The position numbers were made by a program, and so were the translations under genes. 64,000 bases of DNA from Vibrio taketomensis (GTDB lineage: Bacteria; Pseudomonadota; Gammaproteobacteria; Enterobacterales; Vibrionaceae): NCBI RefSeq assembly GCF_009938165.1, contig NZ_AP019649.1, positions 1,178,001 to 1,242,000 on the forward strand. Direction: 5' to 3'. Under the pieces are notes generated by a model. The model did not search any database. It worked only from the letters and a program-made list of their open reading frames with translations, and was not told the DNA's origin. Below are positions 47,331-55,908 of this stretch, piece after piece; position 1 is the stretch's first letter, and each line of letters opens with the position of its first letter.

Positions 47331-47864
47331 ATGCTTGGAATAGGTTTGTTGGTGAATGTCATTGGCGTTGTTCACCTAGATGTGATTTTAAGCGAAACCT
47401 ATGCAGAACATGTGGAGTTAGTGGGCTGGGGCAGTGTTATTTTGCTCACGCTACTATTTTGGAAAAAGGTATTGGATGATTGGAGCCGAGCGAAGTTCGT
47501 TTTCGATAAGTTCAACATTGTGAAATGCTTCCTCACCATCCCTATTTTAATCGCTTTGAATTTCTCCGTCGGTTTATTGATTTCATTTCCTTATATTTAT
47601 TCTGTGTTCGTCGGGGAGCGCACAACCTTAGTCTTAGAGGTAAAAACGAGGTTAGATTTGCACTCAGCAAAAGACAGACGCAAACATAATGTAGATTTAG
47701 TCACTCTGCCCAAAGGATATCAAGGCTACAGTTTTAGAATCTCGGAAGAGAGCTTTACGCATTTACCACCGTATTTCGATCTGCAAATCTCAGGTGTAAA
47801 AACCTCATGGGCTATCGCCATTCAAGATATTCGAGTATTTGATGGGATAGAAAGCGCGCAATAG
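47331..47864 (+). CDS. Hypothetical membrane protein (N-terminus uncertain)
   Basis: A 177-aa protein with an N-terminal hydrophobic helix, a second helix near residues 33-45 and a third near 68-90, then a soluble domain rich in Lys/Arg (SAKDRRKHNVDLVTLPKGYQGYSF). No family is recognised. ATG at 47331 has no good ribosome-binding site. GGGAG at 47291-47295 lies before a GTG (47306) in another frame that reads VDYSNRIWY; two missing bases would join it to MLGIGLLVNV. The N-terminus may thus be frameshifted. Confidence 0.6.
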   Translation: MLGIGLLVNVIGVVHLDVILSETYAEHVELVGWGSVILLTLLFWKKVLDDWSRAKFVFDKFNIVKCFLTIPILIALNFSVGLLISFPYIYSVFVGERTTLVLEVKTRLDLHSAKDRRKHNVDLVTLPKGYQGYSFRISEESFTHLPPYFDLQISGVKTSWAIAIQDIRVFDGIESAQ

Positions 47865-47994
47865 TTGTTTTCTACTACCATAAGATTTTATGTTGCGGCA
47901 CTATCTCACAAACTCCCCAAATGTTTGGCAGCAATCACGGCTTATTTCTTTAAACCCTTTAGAATCAGCACTCATTTAATGTGATGGACACAAT

Positions 47995-48357
47995 ATGATC
48001 GCTGTAATTTTTGAAGTGCAAGTAGCAGAGGGTAAAACGCAAGAGTATCTCGACATTGCTGGTGATATTCGTCCACTGTTGGCTGATGTTGATGGATTTA
48101 TTTCCATAGAACGTTTTCAGAGTCTAACCACGGAAGGTAAGTTGCTTTCGTTGTCATTTTGGCGAGATGAAACAGCAATCGAGCAATGGCGCAAGCTAGA
48201 GGCACACCGATTTGCACAAAACAAAGGACGAAATGGCGTATTTGAAAGCTATCGCTTGCGTGTTGCGGGCGTGGTGCGTGATTATGGTATGCATGAGCGC
48301 GAGCAAACACCCCATGATAGCCAAGTGGCGTTGTCAAACGAGTATATTGGGTGTTAA
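47995..48357 (+). CDS. Antibiotic biosynthesis monooxygenase (ABM) domain protein
   Basis: A 120-aa ferredoxin-like-fold protein of the ABM family. IAVIFEVQVAEGKTQEYLDIAGDIRPLLADVDGFISIERFQSL and LSLSFWRDETAIEQWRKLEAHRFAQNKGR carry the family pattern (FWRDE-x(4)-WR). Members are monooxygenases, haem-degrading enzymes or of unknown role. It is a single gene. Confidence 0.88.
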   Translation: MIAVIFEVQVAEGKTQEYLDIAGDIRPLLADVDGFISIERFQSLTTEGKLLSLSFWRDETAIEQWRKLEAHRFAQNKGRNGVFESYRLRVAGVVRDYGMHEREQTPHDSQVALSNEYIGC

Positions 48358-48435
48358 CGGGGTCGAGCTAAGTTCGATGGACGCTAGAGAAAACGGATTC
48401 TAGGAGCCCATCGGCTCTCGAACCACAGAATTCTA

Positions 48436-48867
48436 TTAGCTTTGCCAGGCAACTAGAATTACGCCAGTCGTGATTAATGCAATTCCCAACCAGTTGATTG
48501 TGCTGAGCTGCTCGCCAAGAAATACAACCGCCAGAACTGAGACAATAACCACGCTCAGTTTATCAATGGGGGCGACCTGTGAGGCTTGCCCGAGGCTCAT
48601 GGCGCGAAAGTAACATAGCCACGATGCGCCTGTCGCCAAGCCAGATAGCACGAGAAAAACGAGTCCCTTACTCGATATCTCGCTTAGCGGTTGAAATTGT
48701 TTGGTGAAATAAGCGATGCCACCAACCAAAACGAGAATGACACAGGTGCGAATAAAGGTCGCAAAATCAGAGTTAATGGTGTTGACACCAAGCTTAGTCA
48801 GAATAGCCGTGAGAGCCGCGAAAATAGCGGAAAGCAGAGCCCAAAATAGCCATGAAGTATGTGGCAT
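48436..48867 (-). CDS. EamA family transporter, single-domain
   Basis: A 143-aa membrane protein with about five helices and one EamA domain (WLFWALLSAIFAALTAILTKLGV, SGLATGASWLCYFRAMSLGQASQVAPIDKLSVVIVSVLAVVFLGEQL). Half-size members of this drug/metabolite transporter superfamily work as dimers. The substrate is unknown. It points away from the next plus-strand operon. Confidence 0.88.
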   Translation of the reverse strand: MPHTSWLFWALLSAIFAALTAILTKLGVNTINSDFATFIRTCVILVLVGGIAYFTKQFQPLSEISSKGLVFLVLSGLATGASWLCYFRAMSLGQASQVAPIDKLSVVIVSVLAVVFLGEQLSTINWLGIALITTGVILVAWQS

Positions 48868-49275
48868 AGTTGATTCGTATTCGAAGTAAAATTTGAAAGC
48901 AGTATAACTTGGTCATTATTAAGCGAAACCGAATTTGCATTGTTTACTTAGTGTGTTGTTGATTGCTCGCTGGGAGATAGAAAACGGTAGTGGAAAAGTC
49001 GGTTATAGCGGGTGCACGCATGATAAAGGCCTTGTATATAGACAATTATTTTGTTGAGAAATTATCAGATAACATCACACGTAGTCTTTTCGCTTTCAAA
49101 CAATGGAATCAAAAACTTGAATAGCGTGAGATGGCATCTTTTGAACTGAAATCGAGATGAAGAAACATTTGTTTGGTTCGAGTTTCGATGCAGTGCACAT
49201 AGCGCATATTAATCGTTGAATAGCGCAAAATCCTATCATAACATCCTGTTTTTATTTGCATAATTGGTTGAGAAA
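48868..49275. other. Intergenic region upstream of the DUF4177-YidD-TM2 operon
   Basis: About 400 AT-rich bases between divergent units. No gene is seen. It should contain the promoters of the EamA gene and of the three-gene operon. Confidence 0.4.
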
Positions 49276-49491
49276 ATGTCAAAGTTTACAGAGTACAAAG
49301 TTGTTCATATCGTTGAAGGTGGTTGTGGTACGATTTTCTTAGGTGCAAGTGGTCTACCTATCCAAAAAATGGAAGCAGAGCTAAACAAATACGCACAAGA
49401 AGGTTGGCAAGTGGTATTCCAAGCGTTGGAACAGAAACGTTACATGCTGTTTTGGAAACGTGAAGCGGTTATTATCACTCTAGGTCGTTAA
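49276..49491 (+). CDS. DUF4177-like small protein
   Basis: A 71-aa protein with the DUF4177 outline: EYKVVHIVEGG, ELNKYAQEGWQVVFQALEQKRYMLFWKRE. These are small alpha/beta proteins of unknown function. ATG at 49276 is chosen over the in-frame TTG at 49264. It is the first gene of a tight unit: the next begins 2 bases after its stop. Confidence 0.75.
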   Translation: MSKFTEYKVVHIVEGGCGTIFLGASGLPIQKMEAELNKYAQEGWQVVFQALEQKRYMLFWKREAVIITLGR

Positions 49492-49493
49492 TC

Positions 49494-49718
49494 TTGCTAA
49501 AGATTATCTCATTAAAGTTGATCCACCGTTATCAAGCGAGCGGTGGGTCAAAGACGCTACTAAATATTGAGTGCAATTTTATTCCGACCTGCTCAGAGTA
49601 CACCAAGCAATGCATCATAAAATATGGAGCAATAAAAGGGTGGAAAATGGGGCTGTCGCGCATTAAGCGTTGCAATAACCCCGATTTGATCGAAAAAATT
49701 GTTGATGAGGTGCCATGA
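49494..49718 (+). CDS. YidD-like membrane protein insertion factor paralogue
   Basis: A 74-aa protein with the YidD signature: CNFIPTCSEYTKQCIIKYGAIKGWKMGLSRIKRCN matches the cysteine pattern C-x(4)-PTCSxY...RLxRC. YidD aids YidC-dependent membrane insertion and is normally encoded between rnpA and yidC; here it is alone in an accessory locus. The start is TTG at 49494. Its stop overlaps the next ATG (ATGA). It probably acts with its neighbours at the membrane. Confidence 0.85.
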   Translation: MLKIISLKLIHRYQASGGSKTLLNIECNFIPTCSEYTKQCIIKYGAIKGWKMGLSRIKRCNNPDLIEKIVDEVP

Positions 49719-50107
49719 TGCGACTGCGAGAATCGATTGAACAGCTGGAAGAGAAAGAAGAAGTATTGCGTCAGCAAGTGAAGTCGCTGACAGATGAGCA
49801 AAGAAAGGCGTACTACACTCAATTGTCGAAGAGACTGAAAGATCCCGATACTTATGCCACGTTAAATTGGTTTTTTCTAGGCGGTTTACACCACTGTTAT
49901 TTGCGCAAGTATACGTTATTTGCCATTGAGATAACGTTGCTGATTATCGGTATTATCGGCATTGCATCAGGGCATACAATTGCTTGGTTTATTATCGCAG
50001 GCTTGTTTATTTATGAGCTGCCACATCTGTTTTTTTCACAGAAGATCGCCAGACAGTATAATTATGATGTCTCATGCGACATTCTCAATGAAGTACGCAC
50101 ACTCTGA
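49715..50107 (+). CDS. TM2-domain membrane protein with N-terminal coiled coil
   Basis: A 130-aa protein. Residues 1-45 form a charged coiled coil (RESIEQLEEKEEVLRQQVKSL). A TM2 domain follows, with NWFFLGGLHHCYLRKYTLFAIEITLLIIGIIGI and a second hydrophobic helix (TIAWFIIAGLFIYELPHLFF). The ATGA overlap with yidD suggests translational coupling. Function unknown; TM2 proteins often occur with membrane stress or signalling partners. Confidence 0.82.
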   Translation: MMRLRESIEQLEEKEEVLRQQVKSLTDEQRKAYYTQLSKRLKDPDTYATLNWFFLGGLHHCYLRKYTLFAIEITLLIIGIIGIASGHTIAWFIIAGLFIYELPHLFFSQKIARQYNYDVSCDILNEVRTL

Positions 50108-50342
50108 GCATAGAAAGCGTGACTTAGTCTACGAATGATGACGTTTGCTGTTTGTCACGTCATCATCCAGCGGACGAGATTTAAATAGAGTCCCTTCAAA
50201 GTTTTACATCTTCAGCTACCAAGGTGTTTGCGCAAACGACAAGCCTATGTTGTTATTCATCATTATTCCCAAGTGAACTCATGGTCTGAGTTTTGGCAAG
50301 AATGATTTTGGAAAAGTTGGAAGTTAGTCAAAAGGAATTGAA
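50108..50342. other. Intergenic region with an 8-base inverted repeat
   Basis: About 235 bases with no gene. GATGACGT (50137-50144) and ACGTCATC (50157-50164) form a perfect inverted repeat around a 12-base loop, with no T run after it. It could be a protein-binding site or a weak terminator of the TM2 operon. Confidence 0.5.
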
Positions 50343-50822
50343 ATGAAAAAAATACTCGGTGTAGTTCTGTCGGTCATGTTGGCCACGCCTGCAATGGCAT
50401 ACGAATCAGAACATATTCAGTCGGCACAGAAACTCATGGTTGCGATGGATGCAGAATCGCAAATGGTCGGTGGTTTTGAAGCCATGTTGCCAACCATTGA
50501 GAATATGGCGGTTCAAATGAACCTTAGCGCGACAGAGATGGAAGAGTTGAAAGATATTTATCGTGATTGGTTCTATAACGATATTGATCGTGACAAGATC
50601 AATTATGAAATCGCCAAGCTATACGCTGATACTTTCTCGATGCAAGAAATAAACGACATTATCGCGTTTTTCCAATCGCCAACGGGACAAAAATTGGTGT
50701 CGAAAAACCCTCACTTGGCTCAGCAAGGCGCGCAAATTGGTATGATTGAGGCGCAAAACAAACAGCAACAGCTGATTGATAAGTTAACGCCATTCCTACA
50801 AAAGCACGCTCCCCAGCAATAA
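50343..50822 (+). CDS. DUF2059 family periplasmic protein
   Basis: A 159-aa exported helical protein: signal peptide MKKILGVVLSVMLATPAMAYES, then a DUF2059 domain (AKLYADTFSMQEINDIIAFFQSPTGQKLVSKNPHLAQQGAQIG). AAAGGAATTG lies upstream of ATG. The function is unknown; the family is widespread and monocistronic. A glutamine-rich helix ends the protein. Confidence 0.88.
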   Translation: MKKILGVVLSVMLATPAMAYESEHIQSAQKLMVAMDAESQMVGGFEAMLPTIENMAVQMNLSATEMEELKDIYRDWFYNDIDRDKINYEIAKLYADTFSMQEINDIIAFFQSPTGQKLVSKNPHLAQQGAQIGMIEAQNKQQQLIDKLTPFLQKHAPQQ

Positions 50823-50928
50823 CTGCAAACCGATATGAGCAGGCAGTGAGTTTTCTGCCTGCGATTTCTCCTAGCAATGCAAACATATAAGTGATGATTG
50901 CGTAGTCTGATTACTTTATTGGGTACTG

Positions 50929-51555
50929 ATGAAAGAATTTACAGGTGGCAGAGAATCTGCAATTTATCATCATGAAGAGGTTGTATACCGTCCGCTTAAC
51001 CCATGGAGTCATACGGTTCATCAATTGCTCGATCATTATATCGCTGTGGGGCTAAAACAATGCCCTCGATTTATCGCAATTGAAGATGATAAAGAAGTAC
51101 TGAGTTTCGTCAGTGGTGATACATATAATTATCCGCTTGTTGGTGCGATAGCGAGCCAAAATGCACTGATATCAGCTTCAAAGTTATTACGTAAACTTCA
51201 TGATGCGAGTGAGAGTTTTATTGCAGAGTATTCGCTTCAGAGTTTCACGTGGATGATAGCCCCACGACCTCCCTTTGAAGTGATTTGTCATGGTGATTTT
51301 ACACCGTTAACATTGTCGGTTCGATTCCGATTCCTTCCATTCCATTCCAGGCTGCTTTCGATTGTCCAGCGTCCATTCCATTCCTTCCGAATCAAATAGT
51401 CAGAGCATATCCATTCGCATCACATTCACAGAAGTGCATGCTCAAGAAGCAGGCTCCATTTCAAACTCCAAGGGCATCATTTAGCTTATCTCGCTGATAT
51501 TGAATATTTAAAGCAGCACCAATTGCGAATTACTCAGGGTATTAGATTAAGATAA
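50929..51555 (+). pseudogene. Aminoglycoside phosphotransferase-like gene with internal deletion
   Basis: The N-terminal ~120 residues are well preserved (EEVVYRPLNPWSHTVHQLLDHY, FEVICHGDFTP, which holds the catalytic HGDF). After HGDFT the frame reads low-complexity sequence and stops at 51399. In another frame the C-terminus resumes as HHLAYLADIEYLKQHQLRITQGIRLR, ending at 51555. The part between, expected to hold the metal-binding FDFD region, is missing and replaced by ~100 bases containing repeated CCATTCC. The product cannot be an active kinase. Confidence 0.75.
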
Positions 51556-51605
51556 CCCGCGATGAGTACAGTATTAGCCTCGTCCTTGAGGCTAAATTAA
51601 CAAGC

Positions 51606-52115
51606 TTATAAAGCGCGAATCTGAGCGATTTCTTGTTCAGAAATCCCTAAAGATTCGAGGAATTTTTGGTGTTCTTGTGGCTCTAGCTCTTCAAATTTCT
51701 GGTGCCATTTTACCATGTCGTTTTCACTAAAACCTGCAGCAACCATAATGTTAACCCAACGTTCTTTATTCACGATATTATCCTCTAGTAGAGTCGGTTC
51801 TTGAAGAAGCACTACGATTGCTTTTTGCTGCGCACGTAGGCTTTGTATTTCATTCTCAAGTTCATTGAAGTGATCTTTCAGAATTTGAGTTTGAGATTTC
51901 CCGGTCTGATTTAACAAAGCCTTTATGCTAGCGACAGACAATCCATACGAGCGGTAGGAAGTAATCGCGTTTAAGCGTTCTATTTCCTTGTCTCCATACC
52001 ATCGATAACCGTTCTCAGAACGATAAGCAGGAAGCAGTAGTTGCTCTTTCTCGTAGTACAAAATGGTGGTTCGAGATATTCCAAATTGCTTAGCGAGTTG
52101 GGTGACAGTCAACAT
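51606..52115 (-). CDS. MerR-family transcriptional regulator
   Basis: A 169-aa MerR protein: winged helix TVTQLAKQFGISRTTILYYEKEQLLLPAYRSENGYRWY, a dimerisation coiled coil (HFNELENEIQSLRAQQKAI), and a C-terminal domain (ERWVNIMVAAGFSENDMVKWHQKFE) typical of the branch with a TipAS-like or hydrophobic-effector region. No metal-binding cysteines are present. The target is not evident; no efflux gene is adjacent. Confidence 0.88.
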   Translation of the reverse strand: MLTVTQLAKQFGISRTTILYYEKEQLLLPAYRSENGYRWYGDKEIERLNAITSYRSYGLSVASIKALLNQTGKSQTQILKDHFNELENEIQSLRAQQKAIVVLLQEPTLLEDNIVNKERWVNIMVAAGFSENDMVKWHQKFEELEPQEHQKFLESLGISEQEIAQIRAL

Positions 52116-52415
52116 AAATAAATGGCTCCGTTTATTAACCGAAATCTATCTTCAACCCTCGACCTATAGACGGGTCAACATCATTTTAATGTGATCTGTA
52201 AAAAGCGGTAGCGATAGTTCACTTCAACCTTATGCAAAATAGCGGCGATTTGGTTGTGCCGTTTTCCTTTTACTGAACCCAATATTATGAAGCCACTTGA
52301 GTATATGATACTTAGGTATAAATCGGCTGGATCTGTGACTGCGGCATCTGAATCTGTACGTTTTGTGAGCTATAAATTGTAGTGTACGCACCCAATATGC
52401 AAATAGGGGATTATT
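52116..52415. other. Intergenic region
   Basis: About 300 bases between the divergent MerR gene and the small gene at 52416. No gene is seen; TAGGGGATT precedes the ATG. Confidence 0.35.
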
Positions 52416-52655
52416 ATGAAATCAACGACCACATTGATTCACGACACCTTACTCGACCTGACGACTCACGCGCCGCAGCATCATGCCGCTATTCGCCAGA
52501 GTTTATATGATCAGCTTGATTTACCATTTGAAAAGCAACTCGTTCTGTATTCTTGTGCATTAGCGCCGGCTAGCTCTGGTAAGTTAGAAGGTAGCCAAGA
52601 TATCAATCGCGCAGTTGATTCAGTGATGAAACTATTGGAAATGCCAGAGCGTTAG
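52416..52655 (+). CDS. Small hypothetical protein
   Basis: A 79-aa soluble, helical protein with no known motif (LIHDTLLDLTTHAPQHHAAI, LYDQLDLPFEKQLVLYSCALAP). AGGGGATT lies upstream of ATG. Composition is normal for the genome. It may be a conserved Vibrio protein, but I cannot name it. A hairpin follows. Confidence 0.65.
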   Translation: MKSTTTLIHDTLLDLTTHAPQHHAAIRQSLYDQLDLPFEKQLVLYSCALAPASSGKLEGSQDINRAVDSVMKLLEMPER

Positions 52656-52672
52656 TCTGGTGTTTGTTTAAA

Positions 52673-52705
52673 GGAATGGTTCATGAATAGGCTCAGAACC
52701 ATTCC
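52673..52705 (+). terminator. Hairpin after the 79-aa protein gene
   Basis: Perfect 10-base stem GGAATGGTTC / GAACCATTCC with a 13-base loop; the T run is poor, so it is only a probable terminator. Confidence 0.55.
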
Positions 52706-53058
52706 CAATTTATTATCTTCATAGCGCTCTTCCATCATTATTCGCGTTTTTCTTAATGCCTTCTTGAACATTGTCGGTTGAAAACTGCGCAATCAGACTC
52801 TCGATCGGTATTTTCTATTCATTAATTAATCCAGATTAAGTTTTTGAATCTCAATTACGTATGATTTTCGCAAGCTCTAAGGTAGCAAGTGCAAAAGAGA
52901 ACAGCTATACGTTGTCGTGGCTGTTTTTTTTGAGCTTCGAACACATCGACCCATGTCGCGTCAAGGTCAGTAGAATTGAGCGGTAGCACTGTTTCAATGG
53001 CTTTACATGACTTGGGTTAAATCTGATCACACTAGTATCTAAACATTGAGGATTGACG
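52706..53058. other. Intergenic region upstream of the flavin oxidoreductase
   Basis: About 350 bases without a supported gene. Confidence 0.35.
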
Positions 53059-54177
53059 TTGAGCACCTTGTTTTCACCAAGCCAGATTGGCCAAATGACA
53101 CTAAAAAACCGTTTTGTTCGCAGCGCGACATGGGAAAATCTCGCCACTGAAGATGGCCACATGACTGAGCGACTTTATGACGTTTATGAGGAACTTGCTC
53201 AAGGTGAAGTCGGGCTTATCGTTACTGGTTACGCCAATATTGTCGAAGAAGAGAAGCCAAACGCTGGCATGATGGGAATGTATAACGATTCGTTTATTGA
53301 GGAATACCAACGATTAACAGACTTGGTTCATCAATATGACTCGAAAATTGTTATGCAGCTTGCTTATGGTGGCACTAAGACCACCTACAATGTGGGTGAA
53401 CGCATCATCTTTGCTCCAAGTGAAGTCGCAGAGCGCGGTACACAAACGCTGGGCAAAGCAATGACGAAAGAAGAGATCGACTACATTGTTGAAGCGTTCG
53501 CGCTGGCGAGTAAACGTGCTCAAGATTCAGGTTTTGATGGCGTAGAAATTCATGCTGCTCACACTTACCTTATTAACCAATTTCTGAGCCCTTACTACAA
53601 TCGTCGTGACGACCAATATGGCGGTAGTCTTGAAAACCGTATGCGCTTTTTGGTTGAAATTTACCAAGCGATTCGCGCACTGGTAGGTAATGACTTCCCA
53701 ATTTTAGTTAAACTGACCGCAACGGAGTTCTTTGAAGGTGGCTTAACGTTTGATGAGACTCGAGAGATCTGTAAAGAGCTAGAACGTATTGGCGTTGATG
53801 CGATCATTATTTCGGGCAACATTCATGGTAATGCCGCATCGCTGGTGGGCGAGCAATTTGATGGCCATACCCTACAATCTGAAGGTTATTTTAGAGAGTA
53901 TGGTGCGGTAGTTAGCCAAGATGTAGAGGTACCGGTAATTACTGTTGGTGGCCTAAGTGATATTGGTGCGATCGAAGAATTGGCAGCGACAACCAATATT
54001 CAATATTTCGCGCTATCTCGTCCTTTATTGGCAGAGCCAAAACTGATCAAGCGTTGGAAAGAAGAACAACGCAATCCAGTCGATTGTGAGCGCTGTTCAA
54101 AATGTCGAACTAAACGTGGTAACTTCTGCGTGGTTTATAACAAGCCGAACAGTAGAGCGAATAAAAAAGTCGCATAA
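53059..54177 (+). CDS. NADH:flavin oxidoreductase (Old Yellow Enzyme family)
   Basis: A 372-aa FMN-dependent TIM-barrel enzyme. LFSPSQIGQMTLKNRFVRSATWENLATEDG is the family start; DSGFDGVEIHAAHTYLINQFLSPYYNRRDDQYGGSLENRMRFL holds the substrate-binding histidines and the hallmark YGGS segment; FALSRPLLAEP is the phosphate-binding end. The C-terminal CERCSKCRTKRGNFC cysteine cluster hints at an iron-sulfur or metal site, as in related dienoyl-CoA reductase-type enzymes. TTG at 53059 lies 6 bases after GAGGA; TTG at 53053 is too close. The substrate is unknown. Confidence 0.9.
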   Translation: MSTLFSPSQIGQMTLKNRFVRSATWENLATEDGHMTERLYDVYEELAQGEVGLIVTGYANIVEEEKPNAGMMGMYNDSFIEEYQRLTDLVHQYDSKIVMQLAYGGTKTTYNVGERIIFAPSEVAERGTQTLGKAMTKEEIDYIVEAFALASKRAQDSGFDGVEIHAAHTYLINQFLSPYYNRRDDQYGGSLENRMRFLVEIYQAIRALVGNDFPILVKLTATEFFEGGLTFDETREICKELERIGVDAIIISGNIHGNAASLVGEQFDGHTLQSEGYFREYGAVVSQDVEVPVITVGGLSDIGAIEELAATTNIQYFALSRPLLAEPKLIKRWKEEQRNPVDCERCSKCRTKRGNFCVVYNKPNSRANKKVA

Positions 54178-54195
54178 GTTCAGTTAGTTATTTTA

Positions 54196-54225
54196 TCAGG
54201 CTTCAGTAATGAAGCCTGATTGCTT
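54196..54225 (+). terminator. Terminator of the flavin oxidoreductase gene
   Basis: Perfect 10-base stem TCAGGCTTCA / TGAAGCCTGA with loop GTAA, followed by TTGCTTTC. Confidence 0.75.
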
Positions 54226-54351
54226 TCTAACCTTATGTAAGGGTGAGGTTAGGGCAATGACAATTGTTTTGTTCGGGCGAAAAAAAGCGCTTCCCTGATG
54301 ATCGATTAGTCCCTATTATCCGCGCAACTTTTGTAATTGACGTGACGTAAG

Positions 54352-54738
54352 ATGACTAAGAAATCACTGTTACTGGGCGCTGCAATGAGCGTACTAATGT
54401 TTACTGCGACAGCGCATGCTGACGACAAATTTACCCTTGGCCGCACAATCCTACTTGAGCACGGTAAACACGGCGCGAAAATCCCATTGATTGTATGTCG
54501 CAATACTAATGCGATTAAAATCAAAGCGGAGAAAGAGCTGAAACTGCGTAAAGCAGTAGTGACTTTCCAAAACGGCGAAAGCAAAACAATTAATTTCTAT
54601 CGTGACTTTGATAAAGATGAGCAGAGTGATTGGCGTTATTTCGGTAAGCGTCGATGCGTAAAAAGCATCAGCGTATACGGCAATGCTGATGACTCGTCTA
54701 AAGCAGGCGTGCGCGTATACGGCAAAGAGCGCGACTAA
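54352..54738 (+). CDS. DUF2541 (YaaI-like) exported protein
   Basis: A 128-aa periplasmic protein. Signal peptide: MTKKSLLLGAAMSVLMFTATAHAD. The mature domain has two cysteines (IVCRNTNAIKIKAEK and KRRCVKSISVYG) in the positions of E. coli YaaI, suggesting a disulfide. The function is unknown. No strong ribosome-binding site is seen upstream (GACGTAAG). Confidence 0.8.
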   Translation: MTKKSLLLGAAMSVLMFTATAHADDKFTLGRTILLEHGKHGAKIPLIVCRNTNAIKIKAEKELKLRKAVVTFQNGESKTINFYRDFDKDEQSDWRYFGKRRCVKSISVYGNADDSSKAGVRVYGKERD

Positions 54739-54764
54739 CCTAGCTTATATAGGCATGTTCTTTA

Positions 54765-54797
54765 GGTATGGTGAGTTCACTCACCATACCGAATCTC
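54765..54797. terminator. Long perfect hairpin between convergent genes
   Basis: 11-base stem GGTATGGTGAG / CTCACCATACC with loop TTCA, then GAATCTCTTTTTT. It can end transcription from the DUF2541 gene, and perhaps from the opposite strand. Confidence 0.8.
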
Positions 54798-54842
54798 TTT
54801 TTTAACTCAAATGCAACCACAGTCATTGCTGGATAGTATCGA

Positions 54843-55196
54843 CTATTCTGCTGCACGCATTTCGTCTAATCCCCCGCCATTATGCACACGAGTAAAGCCT
54901 TGCTCGATCAGATAGTCATAAGCAATCCCTGAGCGATTACCGCTTCTACAATAAACGACAATATGGCGAGATTTATCGACGTTTTGAAAATGTCGGTCGA
55001 GTTCCGCTAACGGGTAGTTAATCGCATTGTCGAGATGGCCAGCCGCGAATTCCCCAGGCGTGCGCACATCAACAATCATCGCACCTTGATCAATGAGTTG
55101 CCAAGCAGTATCAGCCCGTTGTGAAGCATAAACAGAAGCGGTGGTACTAGTGAGTAGAATAGCTAAGCTCAACTGGCTAAGTAACTTAAAGATCAT
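54843..55196 (-). CDS. Periplasmic rhodanese-like protein (PspE type)
   Basis: A 117-aa exported rhodanese. A signal peptide (MIFKLLSQLSLAILLTSTTASVYA) precedes one rhodanese domain: MIVDVRTPGEFAAGHLDNAINYPL and VVYCRSGNRSGIAYDYL, where the active-site Cys starts the CRSGNRS loop. It would transfer sulfane sulfur in the periplasm. AAAGATG upstream; the adjoining ATG at 55199 is also possible. Confidence 0.9.
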   Translation of the reverse strand: MIFKLLSQLSLAILLTSTTASVYASQRADTAWQLIDQGAMIVDVRTPGEFAAGHLDNAINYPLAELDRHFQNVDKSRHIVVYCRSGNRSGIAYDYLIEQGFTRVHNGGGLDEMRAAE

Positions 55197-55272
55197 CATC
55201 TTTCCTTGATTAGATTGTCATTAGACCTAAGTATATCACCAGTATGCTGCTCGGTAAGTTAAAAGGCGGACG

Positions 55273-55704
55273 CTATACAGAAATATTCCAAGTGAGTACC
55301 GCAAGCATCGTGGCATGACAGACCACCACCACACTCGTTAGCCGTTTTCTTAGTAGGAAATAGCGCTCGTGCTGTTTATAACGCTCGCAGAAAAAATTCA
55401 GTAAATGCGCCAAAGTTAAACCGATTAGTGCGCCATAGATATTAGTATCTGCTATTAAAGCGAGCGTGATGACGCACAATGCAACTGCATTGGACACCAA
55501 TAATACATAATGTTTAGGGGCGTTACGGTCGATTTCTCTGCCCCATAGTGTGCCCGCCATAAATGCGGCAATACAGATACTGTACAGCGTAAATGCACGA
55601 ATGATTAAGGGATCACTCACACCAAATCGATTTAGCGGCAACATCAAAAAAAGAGGGAGGGCAATGAAAGGTATCAAACCTAAATAGCCGAGTTTTCGAA
55701 TCAT
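55273..55704 (-). CDS. DUF3429-like integral membrane protein
   Basis: A 143-aa inner-membrane protein with five hydrophobic helices. GYLGLIPFIALPLFL, IRAFTLYSICIAAFMAGTLWGRE and LLVSNAVALCVITLALIA match the outline of DUF3429 proteins, of unknown function. GAGGCAATGCT lies upstream of ATG. Confidence 0.75.
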   Translation of the reverse strand: MIRKLGYLGLIPFIALPLFLMLPLNRFGVSDPLIIRAFTLYSICIAAFMAGTLWGREIDRNAPKHYVLLVSNAVALCVITLALIADTNIYGALIGLTLAHLLNFFCERYKQHERYFLLRKRLTSVVVVCHATMLAVLTWNISV

Positions 55705-55908
55705 AGCATTGCCTCATAAATGAATTATCCATAACGACAAGTATGGCTGAAATCTTAAAAGTTAGATCACTCTCAATTATTAAATACTTCCTTAGATTTG
55801 ATTTATTAGTACTAAAGTTTACTGCTATCTTACGCTTCCATTTTACAACCTAACGGTTGTGGCTTTTTTGTCATCGGCTAATAACTTGTTCTCGGAGTGA
55901 ACGAACTC

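Noticed and set aside
34136..53000. Superintegron gene-cassette array
   Set aside because: The genes are short and mostly one-way, but I saw no attC-like recombination sites (GTTAGGC/GCCTAAC-type ends) between them and no integrase.
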